64,000 nucleotides of DNA from Acanthococcus lagerstroemiae (GCA_031841125.1 CM063108.1:71830344-71894343), one strand, 5' to 3'; positions 1 to 14,154 are shown, counted from the first letter of the stretch. Made by a program: numbers and translations. Notes: a model not told the origin generated them from the sequence alone.

Positions 1-355
1 AATAGAAAAGTGTGAGGCACCTTTAAAGTTTGCTGGCAAGTGACACGCGAATTCGTGATACTGAATCATTGTATTGGCAAGCTGATAACGAACTCAATCC
101 GTCGAATTCATTCCGATAATTACGCTATTAGTTTTACACACTTGATCGGATCGAACTATGCTAATTATACGTAATGAGCTAAAGACTGACGATAGTTTGG
201 ATATCGGGTTTGTACTTCATCTTGAGAGTGGAAGTTTTCGAGGAAGAGCGCCCAATGAACAGCGATATTGTCAAATAATCGGAAAACTTATTATGTAATG
301 TGCTGTCGATCGCATTACCGCGTCTAATTTATACGTATTTTGAATATGTTTGCAG
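1..355. other. Intronic sequence, no exon seen
   Basis: This precedes the first recognisable exon of the bMERB gene. No reading frame resembling an upstream bMERB exon is visible, so it is read as intron. Confidence 0.5.
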
Positions 356-2631
356 ATTGTTGGAGACGGTGGAGAGACGAAACGAGATTATCGAGATGAT
401 GGAGAAGGACCGACAACGTGAGACAGCCGAAGACCAGAGTGTTACTACACAGCTAGGTATCTTCACACAAAATTCGAAATATATTCATCGCATAGCCTTC
501 TGATAAACATGTGCCTACCGCTTCGGCTAAGTGTTTCGTGTTCATTAAGGTGTTGCTATCACATTAACGCTATTAATTATTTTATCTATTCATTTTTTTA
601 TTTCCTTTTAAGCCTTTCGCCAGGGTTGTCTAATTCGCTCCTCTATTAAGTTATTGTGACTAGAGAGGTTGGCAGAGAATAACGACGGCACCGCACTTGA
701 TCTTTCCCTTTTGAGAAGCGAGAATCGGAGTACCAAGGTGTTGGAAAAGCTAGATTCCTCTGGTACTGTATGAAATTCTAAGGTTTGCATGGAGTCTGAG
801 CTAGCCTTGAAAGTCTTGATACGCTCTAACGGAATCGACAGAATGTGAACAAGTTGAAAAATCTCGGAAAGTATATTAATTAGTCTTCACCGTTCATGAA
901 AAATCTGGCTGAACTGAATCTCGTTGTCATTAAAATTTAAAAAAGTTTCAGCAGTGTTCTGAAGAGTTGTATTGAGTTTTGGAACAGCCATAATCAGGAA
1001 CGTTTCGAAGTGATCTATGAATTTGATGGGTGGGGGGGGGGGGTATCGCACTTTTAATTTGGAATTTTTGTTAACTGAAATGAATAAATTGGAGATAGAC
1101 TAAAGGAGAGAATGACATAAACGTACAACGTGTTTCAGATTCAGCCAGTTGGAGGTCTAATTGTGCTGATTGAAGATTAGATTTTATCGATCGAGGGAAA
1201 TGAAGTTTTTTATGGATTGACGAGATACTTTCATCCTCGGTCAATACGTCTAAGAGATTAATTAAGCGTATTTAACTTCGAAGAGTCTTACTGAGTTTTA
1301 ACAGCATTCTATAGAGTGTGACTGATTTTCAGTCGGTCAGGACGGGTCTTGAAGAATTTTATCCGAGTTTTATCAGTCTGAAAGGCTGCACCAGTAAGTC
1401 TTTTGGAACACAAAAGTCTAACAACTTCAACGGAATTCTAACGCGTCTTTTAAAAGGTCTTAATCGTGTTTCAATCAATTTTTAAAACCTAAACACAATA
1501 CTAATGAATCAAGACTCCTGACTCTGCAATTTTCTGCTTATTTCGTAATAGAAGGTCCTTTAATTCAGCAATTTCGGTTTCGTTCGTAATTGGTCTCGCT
1601 CAGAGCATTAATTAGCCCACATTTCAATTTCCTTGTAATGGATGCTACCATTTCTCACTCCTTATTGTGGTGCGTGAGGAGAAGGAGTATTTTCATAGCT
1701 ACAGTCCCCGTTGCCAAAAAAAAAAAATTCTGTGGGTGTGCCCTTGAATTGATTTCTTTTTTTCACTGTTCATTCTCTGGAAGCCTCGACTCCGTACGCG
1801 ATAGTAAAAATATTTCTGTATCTCGTCATGAGTATGTTGAACACGTATGAAACAGGAATTCTCTCCTTGGGTGCATTTCAAACTCATCTCGAAGATGGGA
1901 TCTGAACGTGCATGAGCTTTTAGTTTCCTTCTAAGTGCCATGATTGTGTTTCTCTTGATCTAATTGATCGACTGATGTTGAGCAATCTCAACTTTGAAGC
2001 GGTCACACTTTGTCCTACCTACAGTTCAATGAGACATAATCGGTGACTGCGTAGACTTTTTTTGGGCATGACGTATAAAAGAACGTACAGCGTATTCGCT
2101 CTGTTTAACTAAACGTGAATCGGTTCGTGGTGAGCAGCGGTTTATTTTGTAATGCCGTAGATGTGGTGACGGATACTGGAACGCTAGAGTGATCAAGCAT
2201 ACTACCCTAGTCACGATGTCGGAGTAGCCAACAATACAGACAAGCCTGAGCTTGTCGATTCATTTCCTGCCAGCTCATAATTGCAGCTTCCCTTTTAAAA
2301 TATATGTTCACCCTTCACTCCATTGTATTCCTCGACTGGCGGGGGAGAGGCTGCTATTCTAGGTTTAAATTTTGTGTGCATACTCGATCTAATGAAGGAA
2401 GTGGTCTTAATACCGGTTCTTGTTGCAGGAGTTCAGATGGTGAAACCCGAGAAGAAGAAAGAGAAGAAATCGAAGAAGGGTAAAAAAGAAAAAAGCAAAG
2501 AATGCAAAGTCGACGGTAAAACTTACGACAGCGATAAACATTCGCCAACCAAGTTGATCAAGGAGAAATTCATGACACTACGTCATTCGGCCAAGAAGTT
2601 GCATTCGAAAGGCTCCGAATTAGAAGTGTAA
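356..2631 (+). CDS. C-terminal exons of a bMERB-domain protein (MICAL / MICAL-like family)
   Basis: Two exons are seen: 356-456 (acceptor TTTGCAG, donor GTATCT) and 2429-2631 (acceptor TTGTTGCAG, stop TAA). Phases agree: exon one leaves one base and exon two supplies two, making Gly. Exon one encodes LLETVERRNEIIEMMEKDRQ and then RETAEDQ, the last helix of a bMERB (DUF3585) domain; the nearest patterns I know are MICAL and MICAL-like proteins, where the helix ends in a DRxREEEED-type motif. Exon two gives a lysine-rich tail (KKEKKSKKGKKEKSK) ending SELEV. bMERB domains bind Rab8/10/13-class GTPases and regulate actin and vesicle traffic. The enzymatic, CH and LIM regions lie outside the window, so MICAL, MICAL-like and EHBP1-like proteins cannot be separated. 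The intron (457-2428) shows nothing except a G run at 1032-1043. Confidence 0.62.
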
Positions 2632-3360
2632 TGGATGTGTTATACGTGCATCCGTTCCTTGTTGCTGACAATTGACCGTTTTTCTGGTTATCTTGGATTA
2701 ATTAGACGGCGATTCCGATATTGTCGTTCTGTAATGCATTGAATGATGATAATGTGTGCCAAAGAAGAGTATTAGTGCCAGTATACGCGCCTGATTAATC
2801 GTATCGTAGTTGCCAATTAATTGCCAGCTCGTTTATTTGTTTGTTCGTCTCTGTCGGTTACTTATAAAGTATCGCTTTTCCCCCATTCTTTTCTCTCAAA
2901 TTGTGTTATCTCGGTTGCGGACGTTTCCCGATTACTCGAATATCGTTTCCGACACTCGGGGAACAGTAGTTCCGGTCGTCGAAGACGGCATTTAAGATGC
3001 ATGTGCTCGTCAATTAACAAAATTACTCTAGTATTTTATAACGTAACAATGGTTTTCGTCCAAATATCAACGCTTGTGATAATTTACTTTACTACATTTT
3101 TCGTACTGACAATGTTCGATAAAACACCGATCGTCGTTCGTATATTATTCACTATATATTTCAAAATCCTGTAATTTTAAGATTTCGTTCGTTCTTGTGA
3201 ATTGTATTTAAGTCATTGAGTGAAGTACATTTTTGTGCGTTATTTGCATGAATGTGTTTCTGAAACATCACTTCGTAAATTGCGAATAAGTACGTGTTCG
3301 TTCGTAGATGCGTTCATTCATTGTGTTGTTGTAATAAATAATTTGCGTTGGAAATCGTGT
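2632..3360 (+). terminator. 3' untranslated region with poly(A) signal
   Basis: Non-coding sequence follows the bMERB stop codon. A canonical AATAAA lies at 3333-3338, about 700 bases downstream, and is the best candidate polyadenylation signal. No GU-rich element was identified with confidence. Confidence 0.45.
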
Positions 3361-3857
3361 ATTCATTCTTTATGGGAGAAAATATAGATAATGCGAGAAC
3401 AATTTTTGAACTACTGTTCCCATCGTTCATAATCATTTCTACTGCAGCACCACCCAAGAGAAACCTGTAGGGGGGGGGGCAAGTTGATGTTAAAATATCG
3501 GAAATGAGAAGTTAGCCCGTCTTTGACAAAGTTTTCACCGTTCTTGAGATAGTTGCAATTTTCCGGAAAATGTTGCCTTTTGAATACGCATGTAATTTAA
3601 GTTGCATAACTTGCCACTAGTACTTACGCTCAATTTTTGTAGAAGATTCAGTAAAACAAAAAATGATTTATTCCCACTAGTTGCGAGTTATACAACTAGA
3701 ATAACAGGCAAATAAGAAATTGGTTTTTATTCGAATATTTTTGTCACCTTGAGTAACCTTTGAGAGAAAAGGCAAAATTTTCCGGAAAATTGCGAATATC
3801 ACGTTTCTTCAACTTCATTTTGCCTGAAATGACCGACCTCCTGTCACCGAAATTACA

Positions 3858-6210
3858 AACCGTTTTGCTCTAGCTGTCACCGATATCGGAACGTTTTTTG
3901 CGTTTTACTAGTCCCCCCCCCCCCTCTCAGAAAAGGAGAAATTTCGGAAATACATATTGGGGTATTTTGTATTGCATATTCAACGTGTTCAAGGCGTCAC
4001 CATTGCGCACCGTCCACTTGACTTTTTCGAAATCTTCAATTTCCTGGGACGAACTAATAAAATGCAAAAATCTGTGGATTGGGGGCCGCTACAGCGAAAC
4101 GGGTTGACACTTTCGAAAGAGGAGATCATTTCGCTCTTAAAATTTCAAACAATTCTCCTCTAGCTATCCCCAGTCCGGAGATTTTCGCGATTTATTAGTT
4201 CCCCCCAGAGAAATTGGCGATTTCGAAAACGTCGATTGGTGTAGGTTGTGTTGCATATTCGTCGTACTGAAGGCATTACCCGCATATTCAAAAATTCGAA
4301 TTTATACTGGGACGCCTTCAAAGTATCGAATTGCTATTTCACATACGCCAATTGACGTTTTCGAAATCTTCAATTTCCTGGGGCGAACTAATAAAATGCA
4401 AAAATCTGTGGAGTGGGGGCCGCTACAGCGAAACGGGTGGACACGTTCGAAAAAGGAGATCATTTCGCCCTCAAAATTTCAAACCGTTTTCCTCTAGCTA
4501 TCCCCAGTCCGGAGATTTTCACGATTTATTAGTTCCCCCCAGAGAAATTGCGATTTCGAAAACGTCGATTGGTGTAGGTTGTGTTGCATATTCGTCGTAC
4601 TGAAGGCATGAAAAAAATATTCGAAAAAGTGGAGACGCCAAATCTTCAATTTCCTGGGGCGAAATAATAAAATGCAAAAATCTGTGGATTGGGGGCCGCT
4701 ACAGCCTAACGGGTTGACACTTTCGAAAGAGGAGATCATTTCGCTCTCAAAATTTCAAACCGTTTTCCTCTAGCTATCCCCAGTCCGGAGATTTTCGCGA
4801 TTTATTAGTTCCCCCCAGAGAAATTAGCGATTTCGAAAACGTCGATTGGTGTAGGTTGTGTTGCATATTCGTCGTACTGAAGGCACTACCCGCATATTCA
4901 AAAATTCGAATTTATACTGGGACGCCTTCAAAGTATCTAATTGCTATTTCACATACGCCAATTGACGTTTTCGAAATCTTCAATTTCCTGGGGCGAACTA
5001 ATAAAATGCAAAAATCTGTGGAGTGGGGGCCGCTACAGCGAAACGGGTTGGCACGTTCGAAAAAGGAGATCATTTCGCTCTCAAAATTTCAAACCGTTTT
5101 CCTCTAAGCTATCCCCAGTCCGGAGATTTTCGCGATTTATTAGTTCCCCCAGAGAAATTGCGATTTCGAAAACGTCGATTGGTAGGTTGTGTTGCATATT
5201 CGTCGTACTGAAGGCATGAAAAAAATATTCGAAAAGTGGAGACGCAAATCTTCAATTCTGGGCGAAATAATAGAATGCAAAATCTGTGGATTGGGGCGCT
5301 ACAGCGAAATTGATCCTTTTCGAACGTGCCAACCGTTTCGCTGTAGCGGCCCCACTCAAGATTTTTGCATTTTATTAGTTCGCCAGAAATTGAAGATTTC
5401 GAAACGTCATTTGCGTCTCCACTTTTCGAATATTTTTTTCATGCTTCAGTACGACGAATATGCACACAACTACACCATCGACGTTTCGAAATCGCTATTT
5501 CTTGGGGAACTAATAAATCGCGAAAATCTCCGGACTGGGGATAGCTTGAGGAAAACGGTTTGAAATTTTGAGAGCGAAATGATCTCCTCTTTCGAAAGTG
5601 TCAACCCGTTTCGCTGTAGCGGCCCCCAATCCACAGATTTTTGCATTTTATTAGTTCACCCCGGGAAATTGGAAATCTGGAAAAGGCATATTTTGGCGAA
5701 TTGTATTGCATATATACTCAACGAGTTTAAGGCGTTACCACATTTTTCAAAAATTCGTAGTATAAGTTCTAGTTGGCCTGTTTTTAATGTGAAAAATGTT
5801 TAATTATCAAAGTTTGTGATTGTGTTCCTCAAGTTAGTGTTTTGTCCTGTCTTTATTTTTATGATTTCCATTAAAATTAGATGAAAATGAAATCATTGAT
5901 GAGGTAGCGCCTTCGACCCGTTGAATATGCCACAAATCGTGCACCAATTGACGTTTTCGGAATTCATATTTTTCTGAGGTAAACCGACAATGCGCGAATA
6001 ATTTTGGACTGGAGGCAGCTAGAGCAGCGCGGTTTCAAATTCTGGATGGAGCAGAAAATTTCGAATAAGACTTGTCTGGCAGTTTTTCGCTAGCGGTTTC
6101 GAATCAAAAGTTTTTCGCCTTTTACTAGTTCGCCCCAGGAAACTGGAAATCTCGGAAATACATACTGGTGCGAATGGCGTCGCACACTCAAAGAGTTTAA
6201 AGCGTTACCA
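3858..6210. repeat. Array of alternately inverted monomers (palindromic satellite)
   Basis: A monomer of about 100 bp (one form begins AAACCGTTTTCCTCTAGCTA and runs through TTTATTAGTTC to GATTTCGAAAACGTC) alternates with its reverse complement. The marker CTGTGGAKTG-GGGG occurs at 4072, 4406, 4682, 5016 and 5284, giving spacings of 334, 276, 334 and 268, so the direct part is a repeated dimer of about 610 bp. From about 5320 to 5650 the order flips, making a large inverted repeat centred near 5320. More diverged copies continue at about 3858-3960 and 5890-6210. Adjacent monomers face each other, so each pair can fold as a hairpin. No gene is seen. It could be a locally amplified foldback MITE. 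Confidence 0.8.
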
Positions 6211-7689
6211 TATTTTTCGAAAATTCGCAATACTGTCGAAAATGAAAACATTGAATTGGTAGCACCTTTGAGCGAGAAATGGAGTTGAAAATAGTTGTAA
6301 ATCAAAATACTTGGTATTTTCGAATTTAGAAAATTTCGGCAAAAAAAATGTCGGTGCGCTTCAGCGTCGGCGTTGGTGTTTATTATTCAATTTTTCGGGA
6401 CGAATTCGAATTCGTTGTGAAAATTGAGCTAGAGTCATTTTATGGCCCATGTTGACCGAGAGTATCTGAGTAGCGGAGCGTCGTTGCCAAATTTGAATGC
6501 AAAATTCGAACTCAGCGGATAAAAGTGAGTAGAAAAAAGTCTTTAGTTCAAAATGTTTGGTTTTTGAAATTTTCTCCATACTATACATCATGTCTTTTTT
6601 GGGGTCAAAAAGACCACGTATGTATGTATATATCTAAGCGTATGTAAGTAAGTAAATGTCTGTAAGTAAGTAAGGATATGAGTACGTAAGAGTGTAATTA
6701 TCGGCAATGGAGCGTCACCGCCAAATTTGAACATCAAATTCGACCCAAGCGTGAAGAATTGTGTAGACAACAATGCAATAAGCAATCGAACCGTATATTC
6801 AGAATGGTCATTTCATGACCAGAACTTTTCTTCTTCGTCGAACTGAATCGAATCGATTTCACCCCTTCAGATTTACTCGATTCTTTCCAAATACTGCTCT
6901 TTACCGAAACAATGGTACATTTTTTCTTCCGAGAATTTTATTTATTGGGAAACGAGTTAGGTAATCTGCCAGACTGGTAATTAGAAGCCGAACTTCGTGA
7001 AATGGAAGATAGCGTAGACACATTTATTTTCGACAAAACAGGAAAAAAGTCGTATAACTTACAATGTTACAGTAACGGAACAAAAATAATAAATACACAA
7101 ATAATGGTTATACAGTATAAAAATTTTCGGATCGTAAAAACGAAAACCTCGCACATGGTAACATAAAATACACGCGCACTAAATGACGACAAAAAACAAC
7201 GAAACATCACAAGAACCAAAAGCGAATTTACTTCGAAATAATCAAGTATTGCAAATCGTAAAACCAAATCCAGGTAACTAACATTTGAAAAAAGAAACTA
7301 TATCGTAACTCTAACCTTATAAGTCTTCCGGCTTCTTTCTTCAAGTAGAGGTACGTACGAGTATGTGAAATATTCTTGTCCTTTCACTAACAGGAACAAT
7401 ATAATGTAACAATTGAACGATATGTTGCGTACATTTAAATATTAGATATACATTACACGTATTATGATAGGAATGAAGACACGTACAACCTGATTCGATT
7501 TTCACGTTGGGTATCACTCAGAAAATGAAGTGGTCAACGTATCTATACTGCGTTTACCGAGGTCGAGGTTACGAGGTTAAGATACACGACGATACAAGCG
7601 GATATTGATGTCTGGTTTCGGGATTGAGACTGCTATAAAATAGACTAACTCTTGAGTGTGAGATGGCTGAGATCGAGGTCAGCAGTCAG
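6211..7689. other. Non-coding, short simple repeat
   Basis: A GTAAGTAAGTAA-type simple repeat lies at about 6610-6690. TTTATT strings near 6951 and 7023 could be minus-strand poly(A) signals, but no transcript end can be shown. Small open frames here have no recognisable domain. Confidence 0.4.
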
Positions 7690-7950
7690 GTACTCGTCAT
7701 GGGCGTAGCTAGAACTTTTTCCAGAGGGGGACGAAAAGGTAGGATTATATTGGTGCTAGTCAAACATTTTCGTTGTCTAGCGTCTAGGCCTCTAGGCACA
7801 TCCTGTTTTCTGCGAATTTTATTCAGTTGGCTTTAAATATTCAAAAATAATCTTGCGAGCACTGGAACATAATTATTTGTTTCGAAAATCCAGGGGGGGG
7901 GGGACAATTGCTCTCCCCTTGACCCTCGCTGGCTACGCCCATGGTACTCG
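7690..7950. mobile_element. hAT-like MITE with 15-bp terminal inverted repeats
   Basis: The left terminus CATGGGCGTAGCTAG (7698-7712) is matched on the opposite strand at 7929-7943 with one difference. Outside the termini GTACTCG occurs at 7690-7696 and 7944-7950, a 7-bp duplication that becomes 8 bp (GGTACTCG) if the terminus is drawn one base shorter. About 246 bp in all, no coding capacity, and an 11-base G run at 7893-7903. The GGCGTAGC terminus and 7-8-bp duplication fit hAT-derived MITEs; the superfamily is an inference. Confidence 0.72.
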
Positions 7951-9691
7951 CTCTTCTTCAACGACTTTTCACAATTCCTCGCTTTTCGAACAACTCGAGT
8001 AGGTAGGGATAGGTACGAGTCTCGGATTAGCGTTTTATTCTAAAACAGTGGGCGTATCCGAGCGAGTCGGTACAACTCTCAAAAATTGTTCAGCAGTTTA
8101 TGTATGAGCTACCAGGGATGATAAGTTTTTCTAAGCTTGTGGAAGAAATCAATTTTGCGGATGATTCCGTTCTCTTACCCTTCTACCAGCTTCCAATATA
8201 TAAACGCACATCGCCGTCATAGGTACCTTGGAACATTTCCGTTTGAATAGGTTTCAATTGTAGAATTTTCACAGAACACTGTTCACGATTGTCATTTTTA
8301 TATTGCATTAGCATAGTTCCCCATAGGGGGGGGGGTTTAAATAATGGCGAGAAACATGCGACACTACACTTTGAGTTTGTTCCAACGCCCTCCCTCGAGA
8401 CCAAATTACAAGACCATCTGGCTTGATACGAATACAGATTTAATCACTTTTAAAAAGTGAGCTATGTAATCAAATTGGCAAAGGAATAGCAAAACACTTT
8501 CGGCCTTCAATGTCAAATTATATGGCTTACCTATCCGACAGGAATCAACATGATACGTTCGAAACAAGTGCTCATCTACTGTTTTATATACCCTTCGGTG
8601 ACAATCTATTCCTTCAAATTTCTATCAAGTCTTACCACCAACCTTGCGAAAACTTTATTGGAATTTTGGAACCCAAACAGAAGACACTCATGAATGCTTC
8701 TTAAATGATCTATAGAAAAAAATTTCACAAGAAAGATATAAGAGTGAACAGTTTTCATAGGAAATACTCGGTTAAAATGGAACTGTGATTTCTTCCGTTC
8801 CTCGGGAGGGAAGGAGAATAAGAAACTAAATGCTGACGACTGAAAATATCCAATTTTGTAAACTTCGAATAATTTCAAAATCGACACACAAAAGAGAAGC
8901 AAAAAAATAATAATAATAATAAACGGAGCAATAAGGTGAAAATTCTAAAAGACAAGATATGGTAATGGAGAAATAACTCTGAAGGATGAAAACTTGTCTG
9001 GTGTAACACTTCTGAAAGATTGACATGAGCATTCTCAATTGGCTCGACGTATAACGAAGCACCTACATACTTTCTTCAGATTTCAGACCTGTGAATGGCG
9101 TTTTGACTTGACCACTCCCTTTTTACCAAAATATTTCTACAAAGTTCACTTATTTTAATACGTGAGCTGCAATCCCAGAATTTACCATTGACTTTCTTAG
9201 TAGCTGCTTCAAACTCCCCATGGCGTCATCGCTGCTTCTGCGATTCGATTTTTACACCGTTACTTGATTTTGGATGTTCTCGAGGTGAAGTACTCCCGTC
9301 TTTTGCCTACAGCTTTGCGTACCTCGTCGTCACCTCTCCTCGGCTCAAGATAGACGGCGTTCTTTAAGGGAGAACGCGCATCTTCGAAAAACACATAACG
9401 ATTACGTATACGAATAGTTCCTGAAAAACGGCGCAATGTGAAACCTAAACGAATGTACGATATGACACAACTTACAGGGTAAAGTACAAAAGATTCTTGA
9501 CTAGAATCGGCGACGAAAATATCGTATTAAAAATAACAGGAACCTTTGCGAGTCACGCGATACCATTCTGATGGACAGCAACCTCTCGCGCTTCAAACAC
9601 TGATCGAGTTATCGGCTAGCGCGACTGCCACGAGCTGAAAACACACAACACCTTTGCGTGCGAGCATCGCCATCGCACCTGGCCGGTGACC
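7951..9691. other. Non-coding stretch downstream of the GPCR stop
   Basis: No supported gene. It contains a 10-base G run at 8326-8335 and a short ATA/AAT repeat near 8906. Part of it is probably the 3' untranslated region of the minus-strand GPCR, but no clear poly(A) signal close to the stop was found. Confidence 0.4.
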
Positions 9692-12600
9692 TCATCGATT
9701 GGTCTGGCACATGCTGTCCGTTTCCTCCATGGACGAGAAATCGCGTTCGGACAACACCACCGATCCGATTCTGAATTTGATGTTCCTACGTTTACTGGCG
9801 AACGGCCACGAGCGGATCGAGTGTCCCTGGTAACAGGCGCTCGAGTCCGAATCCATCGGATCAGCCATCGGTTTCCGCTTTTCGTTCGCCTCCTCCTGCG
9901 ACTCTTCGCTGCTCGACTCGTCCGTATAGTCCATCAGCAAGGCGTTGTTTTTCACGGACGCGTTGAACGCGATGCACTCGCGTGACACTGACTTCCAATT
10001 CGAGTCGATTAACAGCGTTGTCACCGAGGACGAGGTCTTCGACACCATCGAGCGGTCGGTGGTGCTCTCGTTCTCTTCCGAGAACGCTCTGGTGATGAGA
10101 ATCTTCGGCGACTTGGAACGTGTTTTACTCAGCGCCTCGTAATCGACCGTCTCGCCTTTCTTAAACCTGTGCAACAGCAGTGTCGCTCCGTTGCCGGTTA
10201 TCGTCGCCGGGTGTCGCAGACTCTTCGGCGTCGACTTATGACTGAGCAGCTCTTCCGCCTTGCCACCCTTATCGCCGGGTAATTTCAAGCTGGTCAGACT
10301 GTTGGCGTGGTTGGCGATGCGAAACGAGTGCGACCGCTTCAGCTCGATGAACATGTCGGGATGTACGACAGACGATTCCAATCCCGGACTAGAGCCCGGC
10401 CTCCAGGCGAAACTATTGATGCTCTGCTGGAAGCGTGGACACGACGTGGCCAGCAAGTTCGATTTCTGCGTGTCTATGCTAGCCTCGGACGGCCTGCGGA
10501 AACCCTGACGGCCGAAGAAGCCGATAGCCGGCGTTAGCGACGGCCGCCGTGAGCCGCATGTCGACGGCGTACGCGCCTGGATCTCCAGGTTCAGCTCGTT
10601 TTTGGTCATTTTCTTGCGCCAATAATTCTGGAAGGACTTTTTCAGAACCTTGCTCTTTACGCCGTACAGAATACCGTTCACCGAAGCCGAGCAGAACAGC
10701 AGCACGGATGCGGCGCTCGTGACGAACGCGGGCACGCGCACTTCTGGCTGCACGTGACGCGGCAACAGTAGCGCGTTTGTCGAGTCCCACAGCACGCTAC
10801 TGAAGTACGGCCCGTACACGACCAAGAATGAGCCGACCACCTGGATGACGGTGAGGGAAGCGCTGCGACTTTTCAGACGATTGGCCAGACCGGACGGGCT
10901 GAACGGGTTCTTTTGGTGTGTGATGGTGACTTGCGCCGATAGCGTGACTTCGAAAATGGCCGACGCTATCCGATTTTTGTGGTAGCGGGCGATCGTGAAC
11001 ACCTGCGACATAAAAACGACATTCAAATATGGTTTGCCGTCTGACTGTCCGTCAGAATAATTGACTAGATGGCTGAAAAGCTGTCTAACGAATTTTGGAA
11101 TTTGGAATTTGGAATTTGTATCGGCGAAGACGAAGCAGCTTATAACGAAAAATAAGATACGTAGAACCACAAAACGCAACAATTTTCCACCAAAATAAGA
11201 CAAAAAATGTTTCTGGAGTCCCCCCCCCCCCTCCAGATTGGCAAACAAAAGGAAGGCAGGAAAAAAAGAATCAAATACTTTCCCCTTTCGTCCCTGGCCC
11301 AGCTATTTGCTACTTCCTCAAATGCTGTATGAGTGTGCTGGAGGAGAATAGAGTGAGCGAGGGTAGAGAGAAGGATTATTCAGATTGCTCGACAATAAGC
11401 TGTACAAATTGGGAATGACAGGTCGAGAGTCTGCAAGTATTCCGATTTAAGGGAGCATTCGAAGAGTTTTAGAGTTCATAATCAGTATAAATTGAATATT
11501 AAAAGGAGAAAAATAGCTAAAAATATCACTTTTGTACATGTACGAGATCATTCTAATCTCTCACCGCAGTAAGGCTCCTAATGAGGGGGGGGGGAGTTGA
11601 AAACATAAAACTTGAAACAGGGGTCGATGTATTAGGTTTAGAGATCACTCGTTGCGACTTTGATGGTAAAATTCTTCAATCGGACTCCTTGAGGTGCTAC
11701 CAAAGTCTCGAATATATGTTATTTCCAGTTGGTGTCGAATTAATAGGTTTTTAAGGTCGCTGAATTAAATTCTGAAAGTTATTTTAGGATCTGATTCTCT
11801 CCCACCATCTTTGCCACCTTTATACCCTCTTCCACTCCGAGGTACCACTGAAAAGTGTTAAAGCACAGAGTAAGGCCACAGACAATGTTTTAAAAAGCAA
11901 AACCATTTACCTATATGTATACACCTTTTCCACGTCTAAAATTATTGACTTGTCCTGAGTGAAGCAGTGAGAATACAGACCTACCGAAACAGTATTTTTC
12001 TTCTATTTTCTTTGCGGGGGGGGGGGGGAGAAGAATACTGATTTTTTCCATTGAAAATTTAAATACTACTAACTAAAAAGCCGATTAGGCCAACTGACGA
12101 ATATTTTTGAAATCGAGAAACAGAGAAAAAGGGTCAATGCTTTCGAAATTTTGCCAACCGTCGATCTGATTTTACAGACTTAGAGTCAATTTTTCTAAGG
12201 TTGCCAACTCTGGAAAATATTTGGTAATGTTTGGTAGGAGGCTCCTCCAACTTTTCCTTATGGTAAGTCATGAATGTATCATACCTCATCGTCCAACACC
12301 AGAATTATTTGTTATGGTGACAGGTTCCTTTTGATGTTTGTTCTGTTGCAAATTGCTTTTACAAAAATGTTCAGCTGGTAAAGCTTTTCGGTAGCGCAGA
12401 GCATTTAAATTTCACAACAAATTTTCTCATACATCTCCTGTTGCCGTTTCGAAAAATCATATTTTACTTAATGCTTTTGTATTATTTCCGTGTTATGCTT
12501 CTTTGAGATAGTCACGGTTTTCTGGGAAAACATGATGGGAAAGACATATCAAATTTCACGTTCAAAAGGGCAAAAAACAGGTCTCGACCTTCTTGCCTTT

Positions 12601-14154
12601 TAGTAAGTACACTATATACTCCTGATTAGTCTCTCATCCTCCAAGGCTACCGGCCTGGATAAATATCTTCACAAATAAAGCAGATTTTCAGAAAGTTGAC
12701 TGTGATTTGCTTTCTAGCTTCGAATCCCTTTAGACTTCAGGGGGAAAGCGAGTGGGGAGGATCAGATTCTAAAATAACTTTCAGAAGTGAATTTTTCAGT
12801 CTTACGAATCAATACATTGGTGACCACAACGAAATAACAAAGATTCTTAAGAATGAATCCCACTTGATAGTATTCCAAGGGATCAAACTAAAGAATTTCC
12901 TTCATAACCTCGAAAAGCTACGAATCGATTCCCTTTCACATTTTGGAGCCTCACTGAGATGAGGTAAGAGGGTTCAGACTGGTTTTTTATGTACTGTGTC
13001 AAGTGAAACTAACGTTGAACTTTTCGCTTCGATATGAACTACTTCATTGTATACTCATACTTATATAGCTTCTGGCGGGGCAATTACAGCGCCCTTGGAG
13101 AGGCTGGTAGGTACTCATATATAAGAAAGTCCATATTCGTCGAACCTTAGTACGGTTACTGATCAGTACGCTGTCCAGCAGATACGCAGTTACGAATAGA
13201 ATAAGTTACACATACTGAACATTGATACTTACTCTTATATTGAACGTCAGTATTAGAACCAATGGCAGAATGAACGCAATTATTGTATGCAAGATGGTAT
13301 AATAAACTGAGAATGTGGTAGTACCAAAATTCGGAACGCAGAGAAAGGAGGCGTTATTATACGCATATGGAACGCCGGAGATCGCGGCCGGTAAGCCAAG
13401 AATTAGAGATGAGATCCACGTGACGCCTATCGCTTTCAAAACCTGCGAACAAGTATGTAAAAAAGTACCGCATTACAACAACGATTGAAAATGTGGAAAC
13501 ATTTCTTTCACAAAAACGACTGACAGCAAAGTTCTGAAAAAGGATCGATACACGTACCTAATTGAAGGAAGAAAGATTACAAAGAAAGTAAGGGAAGGAA
13601 AGAAAAGAGAGAGAAAACAGAACGCCAAACTAAAAATTAATTAGTTCTTGCACGCCTCAATAATGTCCTCTCATTTCAGAGTTCATTCAACGTCCTTAAA
13701 TGTACGTATAGTTTAGCAAATTAAGTTGAGTTTCTCAAATATTATTCGATATCTCAAATTCAGTCTGTACTTTTCCGAAGGAACAAAGCTTTCAGTACGT
13801 GACAATGTTTGTAACTAACAGCTCATAACGCTCTGGCTCGCTTCCAAGAATGTTCCAGCAGGGAACATCAGCTTACGGCACAAGAAGAACGATTAATTCG
13901 GCGGGAACGAGAGCATATATTATTCGTTAGTTGCTACAATTTCAGAACAATCCCTCTGGTGAAGATAAAATAAATAATCGAAAAGGCTGTAACACTATAC
14001 CGTTATACGAGTTCATTGATGAAGGCTGAGCGATGCTAGCTGGTCAAAAATCCGAATGCCGGTTGGACGGCATTTAATTCGCCAGACGATGCAACCATCG
14101 AATAAGAAAACAGAATACACACTTTTAGAACACACCAAATTTATGGGTAAGGAG

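Noticed and set aside
3898..5803. Several overlapping 60-120-codon frames with repeated peptides
   Set aside because: The repeats come from the inverted-monomer array, appear in multiple frames and on both strands, and carry no domain.
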